Virus record (IMG/VR): IMGVR_UViG_3300020194_000622
Location: 1 to 38,935 of that record
Reading direction: 5' to 3' (one strand)
Source of the DNA: a virus
DNA length: 38,935 bases
Shown: positions 30,251 through 36,679 of the stretch, piece after piece
Numbering within the stretch: position 1 is the stretch's first letter
How the letters are laid out: each line of letters opens with the position of its first letter
The notes under the pieces: generated by a model
The model's database searches: none
What the model was told of the DNA's origin: nothing
What the model saw: the letters and a program-made list of their open reading frames with translations, nothing else
Translations under genes and position numbers: made by a program

Positions 30251-30649
30251 ATGAAGTCCGGGAATATTTTTGTAATTGCGGTATGCGCAGTAGGCCTTTC
30301 AGGCTGCTTGGCTACCAACCAGGATAAAGGTGCGCTGATTGGTGCCGGCGCCGGCGGTTTACTGGGTAGTAAGATTGGCGGTGGAACTGGTAAGTTGGTT
30401 GCTACTGGTGCTGGTGTTCTAATTGGTGCTATGACAGGCAGCGCAGTTGGTCAGAGCATGGATCAGAAACAACAGGCTCCCACGGTCGTTTATCAACAGG
30501 CACCTGTGTATCAAGTTCCTGCTGATGCTTGCACCCAGTACCGCACTAATGAGGGAGCGTATGCTGCTTGTCAGCGTGGTGTAGCACAGAAGAACGCAGA
30601 CATCCAACGTCAGTTGGAGCAGGACGCTTATCAGGCTGGTCGCAGATAA
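30251..30649 (+). CDS. Glycine-zipper lipoprotein (17-kDa antigen-like)
   Basis: 132 residues. Lipobox VGLSGC with Cys19, then a glycine-zipper region at about 27-70 (GALIGAGAGGLLGSKIGGGT, GAGVLIGAMTGSAVGQ). It resembles the rickettsial 17-kDa surface antigen/YMGG zipper family of outer-membrane lipoproteins. A Gln-rich linker and two Cys (C93, C107) follow. Phage lipoproteins at the cell surface can block further infection or alter the envelope; nothing here decides this. It ends at a strong terminator. Confidence 0.85.
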   Translation: MKSGNIFVIAVCAVGLSGCLATNQDKGALIGAGAGGLLGSKIGGGTGKLVATGAGVLIGAMTGSAVGQSMDQKQQAPTVVYQQAPVYQVPADACTQYRTNEGAYAACQRGVAQKNADIQRQLEQDAYQAGRR

Positions 30650-30666
30650 TACTACAACTAGTCAAG

Positions 30667-30696
30667 GAAAAAGGGACCGTTTGGTCCCTTTTTTAT
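30667..30696. terminator. Bidirectional intrinsic terminator
   Basis: AAAAGGGACC-GTTT-GGTCCCTTTT with a T6 run on the plus side and A's on the other; it ends the lipoprotein unit and the convergent minus-strand unit. Confidence 0.9.
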
Positions 30697-30962
30697 TCTC
30701 TATCGCTAGCAAACTGTGTTATAAAAATATGCTTGCCAGTCTCAAAAAGTCCTACTGCTCCTAGCCAATCTTTGCTACTAACATGGATAACAGAATTACC
30801 CTCGTTGTCTATGCTACAGGCAGCAAACTCAGTGATAACGCCCTGATGGGCCATCTCTAGCATTTCCTGCAATACGTCAACAACGCTTTGTTGACCACGC
30901 TCTTCTAATGTTTGGTCATTCTTAACTACATTAAGATGTACAATCTTTTCATCATCGCTCAT
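30693..30962 (-). CDS. Small hypothetical protein
   Basis: 89 residues, acidic. N-terminal strand (EKIVHLNVVKND), a helix (SVVDVLQEMLEMAHQGVI) and a C-terminal beta part (AACSIDNEGNSVIHVSSKDW LGAVGLFETGKHIFITQ). It looks like a complete small alpha/beta domain, unknown to me, similar in style to proteins often seen in marine phages. It overlaps the oxygenase stop. Confidence 0.65.
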   Translation of the reverse strand: MSDDEKIVHLNVVKNDQTLEERGQQSVVDVLQEMLEMAHQGVITEFAACSIDNEGNSVIHVSSKDWLGAVGLFETGKHIFITQFASDRE

Positions 30963-31720
30963 TTTGTTTCTCCAAGTGGGCTAGGTCCATCAGTATCCTT
31001 AGGATAGAACCAACCTGTTAATGTATAGCGAGGGTGATCCGCCGCATAACTGACAGGACTTATAAAGTGCTTGTTAATCCTATCTTTTATTGTAGCACTA
31101 ACATCCATTAATAGCAAGCGATTACCAAAAGGCTCCACACTTGTTTTAATAGTGTGCTCATCGTCGTTCATTATACATAGTTGTCCGCCCCAATGCGTTT
31201 CCCATGTATCATTTAAGTAGAATATATATGCCAGCCAGCGTTTAGGATCATGATGTGCCTTTAGCCAACTCGTATGGTCGTAGGCACTATAGGTAGGTTG
31301 GTGTGTGTACATATTAGTAAAACCACTAACATACTCTGCTAGGTCCATAAAACTAGTATCCGGCTTGCCTAACTGGTAATCTTCTACACAAACTCTTGTA
31401 AACTCTGTGGTTAGTGGATGGTCTATAAAAACACAATCCTCTTCTTTAAGAATCCATTTAGCCATGTGCCAGTAGCCAAAAGTACCTTGTCCGCTTTGTT
31501 TGTATTCATCACGCAGAGCCGCTTCATCTATATTAGCAAGTTTTTCAGGTGATATCTTTTGGTGGCTAGTGTGTATGCATCCCCAACGTCCATAGTTGAT
31601 CTTCTTAACAGCATCATAGATTTCAGTTATGTACTCGTCTTGGAGCACATTGTCTATAATGCAGAATCTATTCTCTGCAAAATCCTTTTGTGCTTGATCT
31701 AGACTATCAGTATTAAACAC
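30959..31720 (-). CDS. 2OG-Fe(II) oxygenase, prolyl-hydroxylase-like
   Basis: 253 residues. The core fits the prolyl 4-hydroxylase branch: an iron-binding H-x-D within LKAHHDPKRWLAYIFYLND, then WETHWGGQLCIM (W...GG, as in P4H-like proteins), NRLLLMD, and HFISPVSYAADHPRYTLTGW FY with the distal His and the 2OG-binding Arg. Such phage enzymes may hydroxylate proteins or bases. It overlaps both neighbours by a few bases, including the endolysin gene upstream. Confidence 0.85.
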   Translation of the reverse strand: MFNTDSLDQAQKDFAENRFCIIDNVLQDEYITEIYDAVKKINYGRWGCIHTSHQKISPEKLANIDEAALRDEYKQSGQGTFGYWHMAKWILKEEDCVFIDHPLTTEFTRVCVEDYQLGKPDTSFMDLAEYVSGFTNMYTHQPTYSAYDHTSWLKAHHDPKRWLAYIFYLNDTWETHWGGQLCIMNDDEHTIKTSVEPFGNRLLLMDVSATIKDRINKHFISPVSYAADHPRYTLTGWFYPKDTDGPSPLGETK

Positions 31721-32430
31721 TAGTTCTCTCTGTAAAAGATATGGTCGTCGATCTTAGTTATTAGACGCATACTTTTACGCCAATGAGGACTGACATAATC
31801 TGCATGGTAATGTGTAGCACCTTCTACCATGCCGCTCCATTTGTCAAACGCTAGGATCTGATAGGCAACATCTTCAGCAAGTTTCCAACTAACACTTTGC
31901 TTGTTAGCAGGAGGATCTGTCTTGCCGTCACAATACCAACTAAACTGGCATTTGTGGCGAATAGGATAATATTCTCTTTTACTATCGTCCACATCCTTAC
32001 CACGAGTTTTCCAACTCTCAGTGTGTGGGCCTTCGTAGATAACTTCACAAGGGCTACCAGGATAGCGCCTATCCTTAACACGATTCATAACAACACGACC
32101 TACAGCAATCATACCTGCTACACTTTGGTTGCTTGCTTCGCGATACATGTTAAGTGCCATACAGTATTGCTCTTCTTTATCTACTCTAACATTAGTGGGC
32201 TGTTTTGGTAGATATACAATACGTGTTTTGGTAGTAGGAACTTCTTTGATTACTACCTTTTCAACTACAGTGGGTACTTCTACTTCCACAACCTTGTCTA
32301 TAGGTACAAGTTTTTCAACTACTCGTTCTACTGTAACAAACTCTATTTCAGTTTTTGGCTCGGCACCGTAGTAATACGATACTACACCTGCAATAAACCC
32401 AATAATCAAAAGTCCAGCTCTAGGTCCCAT
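31720..32430 (-). CDS. SleB-type cell-wall hydrolase (endolysin) with N-terminal anchor
   Basis: 236 residues from MGPRAGLL, supported by GGAGG. N-terminal membrane segment (about 6-20), then a stalk of Val/Glu/Lys repeats (VVEKLVPIDKVVEVEVPTVV EKVVIKEVP), then the hydrolase_2/SleB domain from about 85: CMALNMYREASNQS with the catalytic Glu near 98, GRVVMNRVKDRRYPGSPCEV IY, CQFSWYCDG and THYHADYVSPHW. It cleaves peptidoglycan, probably as the lysis enzyme. The uncleaved anchor suggests a signal-anchor-release type or virion-attached use. Confidence 0.9.
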   Translation of the reverse strand: MGPRAGLLIIGFIAGVVSYYYGAEPKTEIEFVTVERVVEKLVPIDKVVEVEVPTVVEKVVIKEVPTTKTRIVYLPKQPTNVRVDKEEQYCMALNMYREASNQSVAGMIAVGRVVMNRVKDRRYPGSPCEVIYEGPHTESWKTRGKDVDDSKREYYPIRHKCQFSWYCDGKTDPPANKQSVSWKLAEDVAYQILAFDKWSGMVEGATHYHADYVSPHWRKSMRLITKIDDHIFYREN

Positions 32431-32460
32431 TAGAACCTCCATGCTTGTTAACGATATACT

Positions 32461-32488
32461 ATATTAACTTGTATTTGAGACTTGTCAA
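32461..32488 (-). promoter_or_regulatory. Sigma70-like promoter of the endolysin unit
   Basis: TTGACA (32483-32488), 16-base spacer, TAATAT (32461-32466), minus strand, just after the nuclease stop. Confidence 0.68.
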
Positions 32489-32491
32489 CCG

Positions 32492-32920
32492 TTACGGTTT
32501 AACGATTCCTTCAGCAATCAGGCGTTCTCTATTACGCATATGATGAGCTTGAACATCTTCTTTACTGCCACCAAAGTAAGGTACACAATGTCCTTCAGCA
32601 ATCATAACTTCTGTAACCATGCGACCATCTTCACTAACAAAGTCACCGAGGATACGACCAAACTTGCCTTTCATATCCTCGCCATCTTTGTTTACTTGTG
32701 TTTTTAGGATTGCTTGTTTCCCTAATAAGGATTTCAATCTAGCTTTTGCAGCAAGTCCAAACTTCTTTTCTACCTTATCACTTGTGCGAGATTCTGGTGT
32801 GTCAATGCCCATAATACGGACACGTTCGTCTTTAAGCCATACGCCAAAGCCTAGGTCGATGTCAACATCTACAGTGTCTCCATCCACAACTTTGACGACA
32901 TTTACTCGATATTCGTACAT
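32492..32920 (-). CDS. Thermonuclease (staphylococcal nuclease family)
   Basis: 142 residues. SNase motifs: VVDGDTVDVDIDLGFG near 11, VRIMGIDTPESR with R35, D40 and E43 matching the S. aureus catalytic residues, and GKFGRILGDF with the second Arg (R89). It cuts DNA and RNA with calcium. No signal peptide, so it acts inside the cell, perhaps in host DNA breakdown. GAGGAG before the ATG; a GATAAATA late box lies 23 bases upstream. Confidence 0.93.
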   Translation of the reverse strand: MYEYRVNVVKVVDGDTVDVDIDLGFGVWLKDERVRIMGIDTPESRTSDKVEKKFGLAAKARLKSLLGKQAILKTQVNKDGEDMKGKFGRILGDFVSEDGRMVTEVMIAEGHCVPYFGGSKEDVQAHHMRNRERLIAEGIVKP

Positions 32921-32943
32921 AATCGATACTCCTCTTCCAGGAG

Positions 32944-32951
32944 TATTTATC
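32944..32951 (-). promoter_or_regulatory. Late promoter box GATAAATA of the nuclease gene
   Basis: GATAAATA three bases after the stop of the 53-residue gene and 23 bases before the nuclease ATG, with a ribosome binding site between. Confidence 0.6.
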
Positions 32952-32953
32952 GA

Positions 32954-33115
32954 TTACCGAGTTCTGCCTTGTCCGCGATACTTTTTGAAACTTGCACGTA
33001 ATCGTTTGTTTTTAGGCTTGGACATATTACTCTGTCCAATGCTTGTACGCTTTTTTGTACCCTGTCTGTTGAGTGTAAGTTTAGTGTTACCACCGGTTGC
33101 TTTTCTTGATGCCAT
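32954..33115 (-). CDS. Small highly basic protein
   Basis: 53 residues, MASRKATGGNTKLTLNRQGT KKRTSIGQSNMSK and ending KKYRGQGRTR. With nearly a third Lys/Arg it should bind RNA or DNA. I recall proteins with the KRTSIG...KNKR...YRGQGR pattern in marine T4-like phages, role unknown; the neighbourhood with bL33 suggests ribosome or RNA contact. AGGAGG before the ATG. It is preceded by a late box that overlaps the bL33 stop. Confidence 0.8.
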   Translation of the reverse strand: MASRKATGGNTKLTLNRQGTKKRTSIGQSNMSKPKNKRLRASFKKYRGQGRTR

Positions 33116-33139
33116 AGTCGATCCTCCTTTAGGACAGAC

Positions 33140-33147
33140 TATTTATT
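33140..33147 (-). promoter_or_regulatory. Late-type box AATAAATA overlapping the bL33 stop
   Basis: AATAAATA shares bases with the TAA at 33146-33148. It lies 24 bases before the basic-protein ATG. Confidence 0.6.
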
Positions 33148-33349
33148 ACTTACTGTGTGGAGGCATCCTTGATTCAACAAACCAAACATGTTCGCGACGA
33201 CCTGGATGATACTTACGCATACGCAACTTCTTGCCTTCACGTAGCTGGCTTACTGTCTTTGGATGGACGAAATGAAACGTAGCACTGTTACGCTGTTCAT
33301 CCTCTGGAATCATCCATACTTTATCGTTACGATTATTCTTCTTTGCCAT
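33146..33349 (-). CDS. rpmG: 50S ribosomal protein bL33-like
   Basis: 67 residues. The pattern TFHFVHPKTVSQLREGKKLR MRKYHPGRREHVWFVESRM aligns with bL33 (GHFYTTTKNKRT..EKLELKKFDPVVRQHVxYKEAK), including the KL...K(Y/F)xPxxRxHVxFxE core. The N-terminus is longer than in the bacterial protein. bL33 lies by the ribosome exit (E) site. It carries no CxxC zinc pairs, as in the zinc-free form. It is next to two further small basic proteins. The likeness is good but short. Confidence 0.78.
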   Translation of the reverse strand: MAKKNNRNDKVWMIPEDEQRNSATFHFVHPKTVSQLREGKKLRMRKYHPGRREHVWFVESRMPPHSK

Positions 33350-33624
33350 TAACCGTTACTCTTCATACTGTAACGACCAGACTTCCAAACTTCATTAGCA
33401 GGCACACGAATAAACTTTTTGTTAGTTTCATTCTTATTAGGGTTTTCAATAGTAAGCATTACACGCTTACCTTTAAGAAAGGCTGTCATTTGATTATTCA
33501 CACGTTCGACTGAACGGTTCTCAACGTAGTCTTTACGGCATGCCTTCTTTAACCAACGTGACACATTGTTATGCTCGCCTTTTGAAGTATAGTGCTTACC
33601 GCTGCTCTTCTTGCCTTTTGCCAT
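33349..33624 (-). CDS. Basic hypothetical protein next to bL33
   Basis: 91 residues, Lys/Arg/Asn-rich (MAKGKKSSGKHYTSKGEHNN VSRWLKKACRKDYVENRSVE). A compact C-terminal beta part (GKRVMLTIENPNKNETNKKF IRVPANEVW) follows. This type is familiar from marine phages but unnamed. It may bind RNA or the ribosome, given its position. The TAATG overlap couples it to bL33. Confidence 0.7.
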   Translation of the reverse strand: MAKGKKSSGKHYTSKGEHNNVSRWLKKACRKDYVENRSVERVNNQMTAFLKGKRVMLTIENPNKNETNKKFIRVPANEVWKSGRYSMKSNG

Positions 33625-33871
33625 TAGTTTGATTTTCCTTTTCTAAAAGTTCTTTGCATACGTTTTCGTTATCTTTGAAAACATTTTTAAGTGTGCAATC
33701 TTTGCCTATAATATCACTAACAACCTTGTCAGCAATACCTTTTCCTGTTTCTGCTTCAACTATACCGTCTGCTGCCCAGCTTCCTATAGTCCCAATTAAT
33801 TCTACGGCAGTAATGCTAGCACAGCCTGGAGGTATTGTTAATAACAACATCAACATTATAACTTTTTTCAT
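33596..33871 (-). CDS. Small lipoprotein
   Basis: 91 residues. Lipobox-like TIPPGCAS with Cys18 after a short hydrophobic leader; then a Gly/Ala/Ile-rich segment (VELIGTIGSWAADGIVEAET) and a polar, basic C-terminus with two Cys. It may be a spanin-type or exclusion lipoprotein. The last 29 bases overlap the following basic-protein gene. An AATAAATA box is about 30 bases upstream. Confidence 0.7.
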   Translation of the reverse strand: MKKVIMLMLLLTIPPGCASITAVELIGTIGSWAADGIVEAETGKGIADKVVSDIIGKDCTLKNVFKDNENVCKELLEKENQTNGKRQEEQR

Positions 33872-33900
33872 TGACTGTGTCTACTTTCTTACTCCGCAAT

Positions 33901-33908
33901 TATTTATT
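33901..33908 (-). promoter_or_regulatory. Late-type box AATAAATA
   Basis: AATAAATA just behind the tmRNA terminator and about 29 bases before the lipoprotein ATG. Confidence 0.55.
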
Positions 33909-33915
33909 TTTAGCG

Positions 33916-33941
33916 AAAAAAAATGCAACCATTTCTGTTGC
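33916..33941 (-). terminator. Intrinsic terminator of the tmRNA gene
   Basis: Stem GCAAC / GTTGC with a seven-base loop and a run of eight T's on the minus strand, right after the tmRNA coding piece. An alternative longer stem uses GCAACC / GGTTGC. Confidence 0.85.
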
Positions 33942-33966
33942 TAGGTAGGTTGCCCACCCCATGAGA

Positions 33967-34011
33967 TTATGCTGCTAGAGCAAAATCCTCAGATGCTACA
34001 TTATCGTTAGC
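33967..34011 (-). other. tmRNA tag-peptide reading frame
   Basis: 15 codons, GCT to TAA, giving ANDNVASEDFALAA. The ANDN start is the alphaproteobacterial style and the ALAA end is the protease-recognised terminus. It is preceded by an A-rich single-stranded stretch as in known tmRNAs. Confidence 0.9.
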
Positions 34012-34084
34012 ATTTATTGTTTTTTGCTGATTTACGGTCTCGCCTACCGGTAACTCCACTTCGCTATACAACGCCAATCGATAC

Positions 34085-34228
34085 CTAGTTCGCCCCCCTC
34101 AGAAACACACGAATAAGTAATGGCCCAAATCTATAACTTTTATAAGGATTTCCACTATTTAATTTAAATTCGCCCCATTGAAAAGGAGTTCCTTTAAACC
34201 AACTAATCCAATGCCAATCCCAATTCAT
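34085..34228 (-). CDS. 47-codon ORF inside the tmRNA intervening segment
   Basis: MNWDWHWISWFKGTPFQWGE and ending RFGPLLIRVFLRGAN, with GAGGATATA before the ATG. It begins 19 bases after the acceptor CCA and ends with a TAG about 12 bases inside the tmRNA coding piece, so it can only be translated from the unprocessed transcript. The Trp-rich, basic, amphipathic sequence and good ribosome binding site look coding, but at this length chance is not excluded. No family recognised. Confidence 0.55.
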   Translation of the reverse strand: MNWDWHWISWFKGTPFQWGEFKLNSGNPYKSYRFGPLLIRVFLRGAN

Positions 34229-34314
34229 TATATCCTCATGTGTTTATGGTGGAGGCGCCGGGATTCGCACCCGGGTCTTGTTCGCCTTTTGCTGGGCTTC
34301 AACGTTACAATACT

Positions 34315-34343
34315 ATTTAACTACAAATGCTAGGAAATGTCAA
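34315..34343 (-). promoter_or_regulatory. Sigma70-like promoter of the tmRNA
   Basis: TTGACA (34338-34343), 17-base spacer, TTAAAT (34315-34320), minus strand, starting two bases after the speD stop. Transcription should begin near 34308, at the acceptor piece. Confidence 0.7.
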
Positions 34344-34344
34344 C

Positions 34345-34698
34345 CTAGTTTGCATCTCTAGTCAAATAATTGACACGTACACCACTTGGTGCAAAGAATT
34401 CCTCAACTGTGCGAACAACCTCAGCGTTATCATAGGGCTTACAACTAAACACGTCGATATAACAATCGCCAGTGTCATCGCAGAAGTGACCGCAAATATT
34501 TGAAGTCTCAATCAGTTGGACAAGAGTGTAACCAGTCTTGTCTTCCTTGCCAAAGTGTACTACCTGAGGTTCACCATACGCAACCATATCAATCCGCTTT
34601 ACTAATTCTTTAGCAAAGGCACTAATATTTTCTGCACTGGTGATTTTAGACTTATCGCATGCGCGGCAGTCTAGTGTTAAATGGTAGCCCCATGACAT
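34345..34698 (-). CDS. speD: S-adenosylmethionine decarboxylase-like proenzyme
   Basis: 117 residues, the size of class 1 bacterial/archaeal SpeD. It matches the family in WGYHLTLDCRACD at the start, VQLIETSNICGHFCDDTGDC YIDVFSC in the middle, and a final F.P..V strand. The self-cleaving, pyruvoyl-forming Ser is probably the one in ETS (near residue 66); the usual ESHxxxHTWPE block is altered (ETSNICGHF), so activity is uncertain. It would make decarboxylated SAM for spermidine, a polyamine that can condense phage DNA. The ATG follows AAGGAGATACAC. Confidence 0.8.
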   Translation of the reverse strand: MSWGYHLTLDCRACDKSKITSAENISAFAKELVKRIDMVAYGEPQVVHFGKEDKTGYTLVQLIETSNICGHFCDDTGDCYIDVFSCKPYDNAEVVRTVEEFFAPSGVRVNYLTRDAN

Positions 34699-34714
34699 AT
34701 GTGTATCTCCTTAG

Positions 34715-34750
34715 GAAAAAAAAATGCAGGACATTTCTTACGTCCTACAT
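34715..34750 (-). terminator. Terminator-like hairpin in the speD leader
   Basis: A 9-bp stem (ATGTAGGAC / GTCCTGCAT, one G-T pair), nine-base loop and a run of nine T's, then AAGGAG and the speD ATG. The predicted transcription start is at the foot of the stem, so the leader is itself an intrinsic terminator. Confidence 0.75.
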
Positions 34751-34754
34751 TGTA

Positions 34755-34783
34755 ATTGTATTACAACATTATAAAAATGTCAA
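34755..34783 (-). promoter_or_regulatory. Sigma70-like promoter of speD
   Basis: TTGACA (34778-34783), 17-base spacer, TACAAT (34755-34760), minus strand; start expected near 34748. Confidence 0.75.
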
Positions 34784-34786
34784 GGT

Positions 34787-34794
34787 TATTTATA
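34787..34794 (-). promoter_or_regulatory. Late promoter box TATAAATA upstream of speD
   Basis: A perfect TATAAATA four bases before the speD -35 box and nine bases after the stop of the large virion-like gene; it may give late read-through of speD. Confidence 0.55.
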
Positions 34795-34802
34795 TACGTA
34801 TA

Positions 34803-36674
34803 TTAAATTTCTTCCTGATACTCAGCACGCCATTTAATGCCGTACTCGGACATAAGCTGTTGGTTTTTTCTCTCTTGGGTATAAGCATCCCAATATTCAC
34901 CATATCCGTCATTGTTGAATACTACTGCACTATCAAACATTCCTTCAATGATACTCGTTTTATCTACGCTTTTAACACGATCTTCTAACGCACTTCCGAA
35001 ATAATAGGCATTGTCCTTGCTATTATTTCTAAGTTCTAATTGTAGATCAGTTCTGCTAGCAAACTCTTTTTCGTCGTAGACTTTCTTTTGCATATTTGTC
35101 CAGGAGCTCTGTAAAGTTCCTAAAGCGCCACTTACACTAGAGTCACTAGCAAGAGCTGTCAAAGCACTATCTATTTGTACCATTTTTTCTTCAGCAAAAT
35201 TGTCGAGAGTTGCATAAGAGGTCATGGTGTATGGATCAGTTACTACAGATGCAGTAGCATAATCTAGAGTATCTAAATAATCAGGTGTTGTAACTGCTGT
35301 TACTAATTCACTGTATCTTGCTTTAATATCTGTTAATTTTCCCTGACTATCTAAATAATCCATTGTATTAGCATAATCATAAGCATTTCCTGTTCTGGTT
35401 TTAGGATTGCCTAAACCTACGCCGCCTACTGTGCCCATTAGATCCCCGGTAGTGATAGCACCATGATGACCACTGCCGCCCAGATATGTATTTGTAAGCT
35501 CTGTTAGTGCTCCAGGAGCAATGGGAAAATCTGTATCACTAATAATATTAAGATCAGGTAAACTTAGATTAGTAACCAAGTTTCCCAGTTGACCCGGTGT
35601 ACTTAAACTACCAAGATTTACGCTTTGTAATTGTTCTCTAAATTGATCAAAATTATCATAAGGAATATCATCAAAACTGTTCGCCATGATTTGTTCAAAG
35701 TTTGCAAAATCAGCGAGGCTAGTCATACCCGGTACATTACTGCCCAATAGTCGCTGGGCATAGGCAATCTGTCCTGGATCAGTTACCATGCCTAATGCTT
35801 CAGTCATTGCCTCATTAAAGTCACTACTAGATAAGTTTGGAATCATATTAGCATCAATGCCCACAGTAGCAAGAGCATCACCTATACCAGTAATGCCTGC
35901 TCCTCCAGTGGACAAGAGCTTACCTACGACCTGCCCAGGATTACCAAAGTTAGCAATATCCCCCAAGTTGAAAGCACTGCCTAGATTTCCTAAGTCCATG
36001 CCCAATGATGGCAAACTACCTACAGATCCAGTTAGGCTACCCAATCCATTTGTTACCATAGATAGATTATTAGGAAAGGCACCTCCTAGGTAGTTGCCAA
36101 AATTGCCACTAAGTGGAAATGTCTGTGTTAAGCTGCTGATACTGGCGCCAAAATTCAAACTGCCGGCGTCCACAATGGACCCAGCAAGACTGCTACTTAT
36201 TCCACTAAAAGCATCTGCAGCGCCAAAAGTTTGTGCCATTTGTAGTGGCCCACTGCCAAATAAATTGCCAGTATGACTTCCCATAGCACTTAGAAAACTA
36301 CCACTACCTAGCGAGCTAACAAAACTAGATCCTACTGAACCATTTAAGGCGCCGCCAAGTGCGGCGCTACCGATACCAGCCAAGCTGGGAGCAGCACCAC
36401 TAAGATTACTTAATGCACTAACGGCACCGCCCAATGGATTGGTTATGCCAAGTCCGGCGGCAATACTGACCATATCACCAACTCCAGTGGATCCAGGTAT
36501 AACGCTACCAGCAACAGATCCCAATGCTCCTGATACGCTACTTAATATTCCGCCGCCGGCGGTTGACATCACATTACTAAGTCCTGGAACGGCACTGACC
36601 AGACCGGCACCGCTCATCATACCAGCAACTGCTGATAACCCAGTAACACTTAACACTGCGCTTACACAAGCCAT
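34803..36674 (-). CDS. Large low-complexity protein, probable baseplate/spike-associated virion protein
   Basis: 623 residues. Residues 1-300 are extremely rich in Gly, Ser, Ala, Leu and Val with few charges (AGMMSGAGLVSAVPGLSNVM, SGALGSVAGSVIPGSTG, SNLSGAAPSLAGIGSAALGG). The remainder is more normal, and a charged helical end (AYTQERKNQQLMSEYGIKWR AEYQEEI) closes it. It follows the PAAR spike-tip gene by five bases on the same strand, so a tail or spike role is likely by context. The Gly/Ala part could also be membrane-active. No named family recognised. Confidence 0.65.
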   Translation of the reverse strand: MACVSAVLSVTGLSAVAGMMSGAGLVSAVPGLSNVMSTAGGGILSSVSGALGSVAGSVIPGSTGVGDMVSIAAGLGITNPLGGAVSALSNLSGAAPSLAGIGSAALGGALNGSVGSSFVSSLGSGSFLSAMGSHTGNLFGSGPLQMAQTFGAADAFSGISSSLAGSIVDAGSLNFGASISSLTQTFPLSGNFGNYLGGAFPNNLSMVTNGLGSLTGSVGSLPSLGMDLGNLGSAFNLGDIANFGNPGQVVGKLLSTGGAGITGIGDALATVGIDANMIPNLSSSDFNEAMTEALGMVTDPGQIAYAQRLLGSNVPGMTSLADFANFEQIMANSFDDIPYDNFDQFREQLQSVNLGSLSTPGQLGNLVTNLSLPDLNIISDTDFPIAPGALTELTNTYLGGSGHHGAITTGDLMGTVGGVGLGNPKTRTGNAYDYANTMDYLDSQGKLTDIKARYSELVTAVTTPDYLDTLDYATASVVTDPYTMTSYATLDNFAEEKMVQIDSALTALASDSSVSGALGTLQSSWTNMQKKVYDEKEFASRTDLQLELRNNSKDNAYYFGSALEDRVKSVDKTSIIEGMFDSAVVFNNDGYGEYWDAYTQERKNQQLMSEYGIKWRAEYQEEI

Positions 36675-36679
36675 TTAAT

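Larger units (their letters stand above)
33942..34308 (-). ncRNA. ssrA: Circularly permuted (two-piece) tmRNA
   Basis: On the minus strand the acceptor piece comes first. It runs from about 34308 to 34247 and ends in T-arm CCGGG TGCGAAT CCCGG, CGCCTCC, A and an encoded CCA. A 150-base intervening segment follows. Then comes the coding piece, starting at about 34097 with GGGGGCG, which pairs with CGCCTCC. The tag frame is at 34011-33967 and encodes ANDNVASEDFALAA. The pieces pair again through GTTGAAGCCCA (34303-34293) and TGGGCAAC (33956-33949), which acts as helix P2. It would rescue stalled ribosomes and tag their products for proteolysis. It has its own sigma70-like promoter and terminator. 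End positions are estimates. Confidence 0.92.

Noticed and set aside
35788-36678. Plus-strand frames opposite the Gly/Ala-rich virion-like gene
   Set aside because: Pro/Ala/Leu-rich shadows of Gly/Ala/Ser codons, without ribosome binding sites.
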